NCBI GenBank assembly: GCA_022113835.1
Contig: JAILWY010000006.1
Span: 2,666,001 to 2,730,000, forward strand
Length of the DNA: 64,000 bases
DNA from: Atopsyche davidsoni
Taxonomy: Eukaryota > Arthropoda > Insecta > Trichoptera > Hydrobiosidae
Direction: 5' to 3'
Positions 13,401 to 25,400 of the stretch are shown piece after piece. Every line of letters begins with the position of its first letter. Positions within the stretch are counted from its first letter, which is position 1. The position numbers and the translations under genes are program-made. The notes under the pieces are model-generated. The model was not told the origin of the DNA. It searched no databases and saw only the letters and a list, made by a program, of their open reading frames with translations.

Positions 13401-16400
13401 AAAATTTTAATAAGCGAAATTTATTAAATCCACATCATTGGACGAATCGCTGCAAAATTTGTCACAGCGTAATATTAAAGCATGAAGGATTTTTCAAGAA
13501 TGAAAACAGTATTTGTCAATATTGGCAATCTTTGGAAAAAGTCAGCTTATCATTTACCCAAATCTCGTGACTGGCAGAGCAATATCCGATTTGGTTTACA
13601 TTATCGTGCTCTAAGAATCATCAATTTCAGACAATACCGGGGTAAACTGCCGGTTATTTCCCAAAATCCCGGTTCTCGCGAGGGCAGCGAGACCGACCGC
13701 CGTTCCGAAGCTGGTGTCGATCATTTGACCCAGTCGAAAAGCAGATCAAGTAGAGCATCAAATTAACGAGGGGAACAAATTAGTTGAAATTAGGCCGAGA
13801 ATGCACTCACGATGTTTGATAAAAGGCAATATTGGTATAAATTACGGCCCGTCAAGTGACAGCCGTGGAGGAGGCGAGGGGCTCCGCTTTCAACACTCTA
13901 GCGTGCCTCTTTATCGGTGATTCGCTTATTTGCTGCGAGCGTAATGAGCGAAGTACCGCCTAGTGATGAACACAATTGAATAAAATTTAATTAATTGGGA
14001 AATCAAACACAGAAGTTGCCTTATTCGAAAACTTATTCCTTTATTTTCCCATGACTACAATGATACGACGTTTCTTTTTCCTCCCTTTTTACATGATTCA
14101 TCACTCAACGGCTTTTTATTGCAAAAAAAATTCAAATCTATTTATCGAGACAATGTAAATATTCGATTAAAAATATCCCCCCCTCTTTTATATTGAATCA
14201 ATCATTATATCACCTAATAGTGAATTAATTTATTCGTTAATTATTAAAAAGATATCGATTATGCATGTTTCGTTAATTTTATCATCGGTACCGTTGGCAG
14301 CAACCGCGGTAGCGGACAAATAAAGAATTTTCCCAACGATTAACTTAAACTAAAACACGAATATCCACTCGGCATTCTCACTCCATTTGAAGTGTCGTCG
14401 ATGAAAAGAAGGGTCTATTTACCAGAAGACGAAGAAATAAAAAAAGATGAGCGCGGTCTAAGAAATAAAACTAGGTTGGGTACAGAGAAGTAACTCGACT
14501 GCTTATATAGATTGCGAAGGTCAGTCGGAGCGCTCGCACACGGCCGCGGAGTGGACACTGCCCGGAGTTTCAATTGAATAAAAAATAATACAGACAAACG
14601 TAAAACAAGCGCCGACACATATCGATAGCCTTTATCATTTATTATAAATGTAAGTCTCCATAAAATATTCGACCGCACTGACGATGCTATTTTTGGGCGG
14701 GGCTTTTTGCAATGCATGCAAAAATGAGTAAAGTACTACTCTATTTGTGTACGAATACTCTGATTAATTAATATATTTTTAAATCATTCCACCACGTTTG
14801 TTTAGGTTTAGACCATTATTTAAGAGGTTAAAATTTATTTTTGTTAGGTAGATATCGCTCGAATTTCAGTACAACCCATTGTTTATAAAACAGCCGGCGA
14901 TTGCAGAAAACGGTTGTGGCATAAAAAAAACAATGAGAATTATCACGCCCATGAACGTGTTATCGGCGCTGTAAATGAGTGCGGGCGCCGGAGCGCGGCG
15001 GGTTTCAAAAGAAATCCATCTCCGAGTGTCGTCTCTCCAGGCGAGCCGCTCTCTCGAGGAGCCGATGAAACAGACCGCGAGACTTGCTCGGTCCCCGGAC
15101 CAGATCGCATGGCACGCCGGCCCGGAGAGCTCCGTCCGCAGCGCACTCCGAGAATGAAAATTGGCCCGAAAGAATGCTCTGCCCCTGCATCCTGGTGGTC
15201 TATTTTGGATCTCATATTTGGACTGATCTGTAAATTGTTTCACAATCGTATTCAAACCGACCGCGATAATGTAACAAGACTCGCTTGTTAAAAATATATT
15301 GTGTCGCTGCTGCACGCGTTCAAAGAGAAATTCCTTTGTTAATTATACGAAAAAAAAAACAAGCTTTTTATTAATTTAACTTTACTGGATCTATAAAGGC
15401 GCAACTAGAGAATTCATTCCGATTTCTAGTAAACATTTCAAAGGAATACTAAAACCGATAAAAAAAAACTGTTGCAAAATCGTGAGAGAATGTTTTTTTC
15501 TCATAAAAAAGGTCCAGAGTAGGAAATTGCGCATTACAAAAACTACGCATAATTACCGACGGTGTCTGCAGGTGGTCAGCGGAGACACCGATTCGAATGG
15601 GAGAGGAGATTGCCGCCCGTATATTGGAAAAACTTGACGGAAGTGCCGATCGATTTTCCGGTGGTTTCCACGCCGGGTGCATCGATGATTAATTGAACTC
15701 GTAACGAGCCTCGACGGGCATCAGAACGAGCGTCGAAACGAGCAGTTCACGTGCGATAACATTATTCATAGGCGCTTTGCAGCCGCCGCATGATTCACAC
15801 CCGGGAGTGTAATTTTGGACACTCTGACGCATTTTATACCTTACATTTGTAATATGCCGCTTTTACGAATTTCTCATTACGCTATTCGTGCCTTTTGGCC
15901 GGCGCTCCGATCACTCGGCCACGGGGTAATATGGATTTTAATCTATTTTTAGCATCGAACCGCTCGCGGACGAAATATTCCGTCCATTCATATGTAGATG
16001 TGCAATTAGCCGATAGATACACCTATTCCGCAACGGGCGCCAAGAATTTCCCGCTCAGGCGTCTCGCGAGCGAGTCAGAAACGGGTGATAATTGCGGGAC
16101 TTGTAGAATAAAGCGAGATTGTACGCTTGTTTTTGGAATTCGGAGCACTCAAGGTGATGAAAATGCGGCCTGCGCGATTAACGGAAATCAAGTACTCACT
16201 TAAAAATGTATGCGATAAAAGGTTAAATTGTGAAAAACCTCCACGCGTTCTCCCCAATCGATGACGGGACGGAAGACACGTGTATGGAACGTCGACTTAC
16301 TTAATCTTCGGAATTTACGCTTTAAATTGCCCATGTGCATAGCTTAAGAAAAATACCGACCTTCTGGGGTTTACGACGGTGTATTTGTTTTGTTTATTGT

Positions 16401-19400
16401 TTGACAGGGCCGCTAAAAGGTGTTTTCCCCCAGAAGGGTGCAGGGGAGGCCCAGGGCTATTGCTACCAAATATGCAGTAATCCTTTTGGGTTGATTTCGC
16501 AGTTAAATTAAGATCTGTGCATTCCTGTCACTAATCCCTTTTGGGGATGTGTTATGTTTATTTATACCAAGACGGCCACTAAGAGGTGTTTTTCCCAAAG
16601 GTGCAGAGAAAGTCCCAGAGTTATATTAACATCTGTGAATTCCTGTTACTAATCCCCCTTTGGGTTAATATCTTGTTTACTCTTTGCATTCCTAACTGTT
16701 ATATTTCATGTTATGAACTGTGTATAAAAACCGGGCGACCAGCCCCAATAAAGTCGTTTGGGTGACCATATCCCTTCTCGCGACGTATCTCTCGGCGACA
16801 AGCTAGTACAGATCAGCGTAAAAACCTGCTCTCACTGCGCCTGATGCTTAAGTTGAGAGATACGAAGCACGAATCCCTGAAATCCAAGCCTATCAAATAA
16901 ATACAGTCTTTGTGCGAGATACGTCCCGTACAACACGTTTTCATTTGCCACGGTACTAAACAGATTTCAGGGCGTCGGTCATATGTTGTGAAGTCGGTAA
17001 TTTATTTGAACTATTCGATAAACCAGGTTTGAGAATTTACAAACCGCCAGTTTACTTCATTGTATATTTTATGTTATAAATAAAAAAGTAGGATTATCCC
17101 ATAAGTGTTTCTGCGCAAACAAGAGTAAAACAATAATAAGAAATAAGAACTTTTCGTTCCACACATCCCAGCTCGGCACTCGTGTCTGGAGGCCTTTAGC
17201 CGCCCGCCGCAGTCTGTGAGCGCGGGTCATCGGCTGGGGCTATGCATTCAGATTTATTTAGAGAAGACGGTTAGAGGGCCTTAAGATCGCTCATTTGAGA
17301 CCCTTTCGAAGATTTTTGGAGTAAAAAAAAAAGAAAGTACTAATCTATTTTCCAAATACTATTCAATAACGTTGATCATAGGTGGTCAGCTAACAATCTA
17401 CTTTTATTGGCGAATATAAAATATGTTTTGTTAAGGTAAAATAATATATATTATTGAATATTTGATAGAATTTAAATGTATTTATTGATTTTCGTACAAT
17501 AAACAAAATATTTCAGCAAGGACTAAGAATAAAAATCAATTTAAATGCTTTTCATTTAATTGTTGGATCCATTTCCTTAGCGCAGAGCCCTGCAAGAAAC
17601 TGAAGGAATTGATCGCTTGTGTGACAGAACCGCAAGGTCCTTCCCCAATGCCAATACTAGCTGTAAATAGGCTTAGATTAAAATGGGCATATATTTTGGT
17701 TAATATAAATGTTTTCACAAAATTAGGCGTTATAATTTAACTGAAAAAAAATGGTGGCGGTGTTTCGAGATTAGCGAGGCTTTTCGATTAAGTCTCTCGA
17801 GCGTAAAACCATCGCAAAGCGTGCGGATGAATTATTGCGAAATTAAAATTTGTTGGCAAATCGACTTCGCTTAGCAACTTGTGCGAAACAAAGGCCTTAT
17901 TTTATTTTATGAATCAAAACGTAATTTATATTCAAATATGCAACCGATTCCGTATTGATTAAACAATACAACAGCAGCGTTCCTACCGATCCCACAGTAA
18001 AAGGGAATAAATATACATACAATATATTGTTGTTTGTAATTTGTCAAGAGACCGAACACACCTATTCAGTGCGTCAACCTTAACCGACGCCGGCTGTTCA
18101 GAATATTTTAAGCTATAGGGTCTTGGGCTATGAAACTGAGTTTACACCCACCCATCCATCCCGGGAGCGCGGTAGGTTATTGCTAGCATCTTTCCCCGTG
18201 TATACAGATGGTACCACAGGTCAGCACGGTTAAGGTCATCAACCAACAGTAGATAGAAAAGCGGCTGATACCGATTAGATCGATTTAAATACAGATATTA
18301 TTATTGTAATTTTAAATAATAAATTAAATCCGAAAATATCTAAAATCATGAAAAAGTACATATACTGAAATATATATTGAACAAATTATGCACGCAGTTG
18401 TCACGAAAGTACATAAACGTATTTTTTCGAGACTGTCTAGACGTCTGAGAGTATATGGGAATTTTTCATGGTTAAAAAAGTCAGTCCAAGCACAAGTCAA
18501 GGTGGCAAACATTGAATACATCGATTGTTTCTTCATTCTAGAATGACATTTTCGGCGTTCAAGTGATAGTGCCAGTAATCGAAAGCGTTCCTTCCCACGG
18601 AGAGCCGAAGCGTAGGACGATCGGAATGATTCAGGAAAAAAAACTCCAGCCAAACAATCCGGGTGTACCTCGCGGGCGGAGTAATCTCTCGCATCTCGCA
18701 CGAACTTCTATTGTTGAGACGATAGGCGATAGCATTACGTACAGGTAAACCAGTTTGCCGTGCCGTACCCAAAAAAGTCTCGAACGTAATTACTTAATTA
18801 CACACGGCGACATTTTGGCGGTTCGCAGTACCAAGGAAACGACTGAGGAAACGACGCCGCAGAGGTTGATGTTCCAACAGGTGTGGTGATCGAAGCGGTC
18901 AAGGTGATAGTTGTTTTATTTGTTTGTTGGTTTTCTATTTTAAACGCGCCCGCGGAAGATTCTGCTCACTTTCCAATGAGTCATGCGATCGATTTCGCGC
19001 TTAAGCCTGAGATAGCTCCGAGCAGACGCGAACTCGGCGGGCGCAGCGTCTCCAGTACGCGAGTGTCACCAACTACTATTTAAATATATACACAAACGGA
19101 CATTGGAAGATGCTATGCGAGAATACATGATATTAGTACGCAGACACGTTTTGGATACAGAATTCATTAACATCCAATTACTTGTAATAGATTTATTATA
19201 TTTAGACAAAGGCGTCAGTTTTTTCATGTGTTTTTTTTATTAGCTACACTGCTCGGCAAGACAAGGCGTTGGCAATCAACAAAATAAAATTCCATCACTA
19301 AAAAAATCCCAACTCGTTGAACGTATAAGTATAATCGGAGAATACTAGCAAATCTCCGATAATGAGTACAATTAACTAAAAAAATATTGTAGTTTACTTT

Positions 19401-22400
19401 TTGTATTTACTCAAAAATAAATAATTTTCTTACTCGTGAAATTATACTGCGTAGAATTCTTCTAAAGACATCCACTATTGAGTAACGTACCGAGCACGAC
19501 AAGATAAGCCTTTAGGCCGATTAAGTATTTCTAACCATATTTGGTTGAATGGACTCAGAAAAGCTTCATATGAAAGTACCTTTTTCTGGTTTACAGAGAA
19601 ACATACGAAATTGAACGATGCATGCTCTCTCTTACACACGAAATATATCTACTACAGACTACACCATATAACGGAGTTAGACGTAACTGTACTCGACGTT
19701 GGAGAATTATTTTTATTCTTTTAAAATGATGAATTAAAAGAATAACTTGTGAAAAAGTTAAAATAATACCCACTCACAATTTAATTTAAATTGCTTTTAG
19801 AGTTATTTTCTTTAGATGCACCTTTATTATAAATTCCTATTAAAACCACTACACACATTTGAAAAACAGTTTTATTCTAGGTAAATAAGACTCCCGAATT
19901 ATTAGTTGGAATGAATTGCCACATGCCTCTTAAATCCTCAATTCATAGCTCCGACGTTCTAACCGTTGCACTATCACGTCCATTTTTAGCTATGCTCACC
20001 AACGTGTTTACATTAATTTGCAGTAAGTTTTTTGTACAAGTTAAACCGTTATAATACCAGTATGAGCACGTGTTCATTAGAATAATGGCCGGTTGTCTCG
20101 GCGCATCATATCAACGCCAAGTATCTCTACCAGCAGCGAACAAAAATTAGGTCAAAATTAATATGTGATATAATTTGAACATCTGCGCGTCTTATTTGAT
20201 CTAAAAATAAAAGTACAAAACATTTTAAAATGCAAATTAGTGTTGCGGCAATTAAGATTAGATTTGATAGGGTAGCATTAACCTTGCTATCTCAATCAAT
20301 GTGGGTTAAAATTTACTGTGAGAATGCGCTGTTTTCAAAATAATGTAATAAGACTGACATCTAAAAAGTATTTCTATGTTACTGTTATTACTCCACCATT
20401 GTTTATCGGATGACTCACATAAAACGGAGTTCAAGTTATTATTGACTAACAGTGAAACAACTCCTAGGCGAATATTTTGAATGCAGGTTAAAATCCATAA
20501 AAAAAATCTATAAGGCATCGGTTACGGGAAGCGAAATATAGACCGAAGTTAAATGTCCCACATTCTGCAAACGGAACCGCCTATTGAGAAAGAACAAAAA
20601 GGCTATTATGAATGCATAATTAGAACGACCTTTGTTTTAGTAGTTAACAATCTGATTGATAGGCCAGTGTTTATTTTTAATTAGCAGTGCATATTTTCAA
20701 TAAAATATACCTGCAAAAAACAAAGCATTTTACTATTGACTTAAGAGCCGACGAGTTTAAAACTAGAGTTATTTACACAGAAGCGTGATATATTCATACC
20801 TCGCATATTACTTGTATCGGTTAAATTATCGCAAATCATTTGATCCTCTGTACCATTGCTACCCAGCTTTCTACAGAGTCAAGGGATTCTCGGAACCTCA
20901 ATGATTGTGCGGTCTGATTGACGCTGCCGGTCGGCTCAATAAACTCTGCACGGATATCAGTCGTCGAACTTTGCTTTCGCCGGCGCCCGCTGCGCCCGCA
21001 GATGAACCCGTCACGTCGGGCAGCTTTCTCGGCCCGCGGCGGTCAGGCGGCGGTCAGGCGACGGTCAGGCGACGGGACGGGCACGGAGCCGCGGGCAGGC
21101 AGGCGGGCCGGCCGGAGCTCATCGCGAGAGAGACGTCTGCCAAACGGGGTGGGACAAGCGAGGCGTCACACTTACAAAACACGTGTGCTGCTTGGTCAGA
21201 CTATAAACTAACACACTGTAACCAGCGCTTAAGTTTAGAGAACCACATAAATTGCGTAAGATTTCAGAATATAATATTTTATTTGTTTCTTAGCAAATTG
21301 AAACAAGCCCTGAAATTTAACGAATGAAAGAACATTTATAATAATAAAAAAATATCCATAGTAGTATAATTTGAACAGCTGATTTTTCATATTTCAGCTC
21401 TCGTTTTCCGAACCTCCATTTTAGATATGCTTTCATTAATGATGTACTATTTTGATTTGCACCTGTGCCTACCGGTCTACAGAAAAAAATATCAGAAAAA
21501 ACAGAATTCGAAGCAAAATATACTGCATGCAAGAATCGTTATATCAAAAAACAAAACGTTATGAGAATACTAACAGCCGACATGTATCCCTATTTATTTT
21601 GTACTCAAGCTTTCTCTAGATTATTAAAGTTGCATCAACCGCTAAAACTTATATGCCCACAGTATTACCTCCCATGATTATTAATACTCAATACATCCAT
21701 TTGCTTTTTAAGTAGACAATGAATTATCAGAAACAATCGATAAGTACTGGCACTTCCTTCGGTAAACTTCCTCAGGAATATCTCTTAACAGCGGTGCATG
21801 AGATTTTCTTAAGGTACATTACGCCGCCATTAAGTATTTGTAAATGTGTGCAAATGCGACAGCCTCGACTCAAAGAATACGCCGGAAAGAATCAAACTGT
21901 TTGCTGAATGCCGTCAAACCACGAAGGCTTTGTTTTTTTTTTATAACTAAGCAAACATTTCCCCCGCGGTTAAGTGAAAGCCAATGAAAAAACTATCAGC
22001 TCAATCAAAATCGTTATACAATACATGTAACGCAATAGAAAAGGTTCCGCTTGCGCTGCGAACAAACGCAAACGACAATACATTTGTTTTTAAATCGAGA
22101 TGATCCAAATAGATGTCAGGTTGCATTTAAATTTAAAGTAACTGTTAATTTAGATTTCAAATGCGAATTGCAACAAACGGCGGGTCTAGCGACTCTGGGC
22201 GAGAGGTCGCACTTTTTATATAGCGGCCACATTGGTTTAGCTTTCACGTTTACTTTTATACCAATGGCTCTTACTAATTTCAGGATTATTACTGACTATC
22301 ACTCGCAACAACCGGTCAGTTGAAAGACGTTAAGCCTAGTCTTAAACCGTAAAACGCTTTAAAAATAACACGACGATTTTAGAGTAATTAGTGAGAAGAA

Positions 22401-25400
22401 CCAATCTGTCCAGAACAAAAATAAAACAAAAAGATTTCTTTTAAATAAATTTAAATGCGTAGATTAAACCTTCGGGGAGCTTAGTAAAAAGTGTTCTAAA
22501 AGTCCATTAGGTTATTTTAAAAATTCACCTCTCGCGTCAAAACGAAAACCAAAGTCGCTATATAGTGTATAAGCACGTGGGTGCGCACGTGCGTATGCCT
22601 GGCGTTTCGTTTTGAACAAGTTTAAAAAGGCCAATGTGACTCTGTACAAACATTTACACAGCTATCGTGTCCGATAAGGCGTTACATCGTCCACGCACTG
22701 AATTCATTAAAAAATATATATTGCTTTTGTATTTCACATATATTCAAAAGTTTTTAAACAGCGGCTTTGTGAAAACAATATTAGTTTTATCCAAATCGCA
22801 AATGACTAATCAACGGAAAAGCGCTGCATGCAATACGTGAGACGTACTTAACAGCGATAGATACTTGATAAGCCGTCGAAAAGCGAACATTAGTGGTCTG
22901 AAGACAAGTAAATATCTCATTTTCGGGGCATATTATTTATAAAAAAAAAAATGGGTACACACAAAATATACTTACAACTATTGTATATGAAACACGTGCT
23001 AAGTGAAGACTGTGAACTTTCTTAGGAAAATGAGTAAAGAAACTTCCTACACAGCAAGAAAAATAATTACAGTGGAGGGTAGTAATATAATAGAAGCGAG
23101 TCTTTTGTGTAAGTTTGTTTAGATTAATGCCACACGGCAGATATTACTTGAATACTGAAATTATGAAGTTTATAAAAGACAATAAAGGGGCTGTTGTCCG
23201 AGGGCGTTCCACCCTAGCTCGCTCCGCTCACATATAAAGTTGGACACCGTCCAGTGACGTAGCAGCCCCGCAGCACGCGACGCTCCAGGGGTGGGTCTGG
23301 CCTGGGTCTGGCCTGGGCCGGGCCTCCCGGGGGCTGCGCGCCTCGCACTCGAGCCATCTGCAGAGCCGCTCCGTTAAAATGATTGATCGGCTAGGCTTTT
23401 CAGTTACATGCAGCCAAAACCGAAAAATAAAATTGTAATCCGTCGAAACTCACAGCTATCTCGGTGGCACTGCTATACCATCCCAATCTTGTTTGCCTTA
23501 TTAAAATTTTATCAAAGCTACGTAAATGTTACATTTAAAAATTGGCATAAGCGTTACGATGCTAATTATTCTAATTGCAATGCGTGTACGTCTACTGTGA
23601 TATCTCAAGTATTATAGATTATTATGCGGTTTATAAATATACTAGTATTTCTCGCTCATCACACGTACGGGTGGTACATTAAAACTGACAGGTGGTTAGA
23701 TGTAATTAAAAAGAAAGCTGCTTGGCAAGCAAGCAATCTTGACTGAAAGGTGACACTTGGTTGTTGTTATTTTGCACGAGTCAAGATAGTGTCACTGACC
23801 ACGATGACGATTGTTTGTCAATATTTCGTGAATAGTAGAATTTATAAGATTACTGGAACGTACAAAAGAAACGAGAACACCATTGCGATTGTCGCACGCG
23901 GACAAAATTCTTAAAATCCACAATACGTATTCATCGACCGTGACGTTTAAAATTCACAAGATGAATAATTACAATATTTAAATGATCGAATTTCACGGCC
24001 GATGAATCTGTGTTGTAAATTTAGCGAATTGGGTCTGTTTTTGGTGATAATGATCGTATGTTAATATGTGATGCATGTTACAGCACACAGTACATCGCAG
24101 ATTCAGAATAACTGTAGTTTTAATGACGACGATATATTCGAATACAATTCCCAAATCTACAATAAACCAAATTTTAATTAAAATGATAAGCAAATTAAAT
24201 TTCCATTTTATATGCTGCTGAAAATATGAAATGTGCCACCGTAGCAGTGGCGTGCGTGGCACTTATGAACATTAGCGTGCATTGTAAAAAGTTACAATGA
24301 ATTGAAAATTACGTTCGATGTGAAAATAAAAATTACGAAAATCCAAGTAAAAACTGATAATTTTAGGAAAATTATGAAATATCATTGAATTTTTGCACGT
24401 AAGTTGTAAGCTCTTACATTACACAGTGAAAAAATATTAATGTAGATTATCTTTTCAAAGACAGATTGTGTAGTTGAAAACGCACGGTGGGCGAAAGGTT
24501 TAACCCTTAAATGCATCTTGACGTAAAACTGCAACATACCACTAAGACGGCTCCCAAATCATCAATATGAGCGCAACGCCTACTGTTATAGAATTACTAC
24601 TATCAGGATAATATTTTTTATCGAGAGGCATCACCTTTTTTTCTTTCGCGTCTGTCAAATGCCAGCTTGACATTCACAAAGCATTGACTGTCGGAAATTT
24701 GTAGCAGGTGAAAATTGGAATAGTGTTTTGTGGTGTAAATAGTTGATTTTCGAAGGTAAGTAAGTGCCAAAATTGTTATTTTATGTAATAATTCATCTTC
24801 TTTTCGGTACAATAATTGGTTTGGACAATAGCATTTTGGATTTTGTACAAATTGCTTCTATTTTGATGTTGTAAATCTACAACACTATGCATTTAGTAGA
24901 GACAGTATGCCCATATCTGTGATCTGATATATTTTATTGTTTTGCAGATGCGACCCATGAATTCAAAGGATATGGAAGAATATTTAGCCCAAATTGACGA
25001 CGGAGAAAGGTCTGAAGATGATCTTGAGGAGTTTAGTGCAGAAGACCATGAAGTTTTTTATGAAAATCGAGAAGATTCACTTCACGATCTTGAGAGTCTG
25101 GTAGAGGAGGAACACGATGAGTGTGGTGATGATCCGCTCATGGCAGAAGACCCACCATTGATAAATGAAACACCCGCAACATGATAGACTCCATAAGATA
25201 AGGCCCATAATTAGCCATCTCAATGAAAACTTTGCATCAGTTCCTATGGAGCAAAGGCTATCAATTGATGAGCAGATGTGTGCTACAAAGGTAGCACACT
25301 TTATGAAACAGTATCTACCAAATAAACCACACAAGTGGGGATTCAAATTCTATGTAATGTGCAATGTAAAAGGCTATGCTCACAAATTTGAGATATACAC

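Larger units (their letters stand above)
8698..16380 (-). other. Intron 5, 3'-most part
   Basis: No gene recognised on either strand. It holds short GC-rich patches (about 10770-11110, 13020-13150, 14500-14560, 14980-15200) in AT-rich surroundings, and three small tandem repeats listed separately. The stretch about 12200-12360 is unusually complex in sequence and might be conserved regulatory DNA. The short ORFs here have no protein-like features beyond translated simple repeats. Confidence 0.6.
16946..24503 (-). other. Intron 5, part between LTR-like remnant and piggyBac
   Basis: No gene recognised. GC-rich patches lie at about 17170-17240, 20960-21150 and 23210-23370. The last two contain short tandem units (GGTCAGGCGRC at 21041-21073; GGGTCTGGCCT at about 23291-23326). 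A degenerate tRNA-like SINE on the minus strand is listed separately. Confidence 0.6.
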
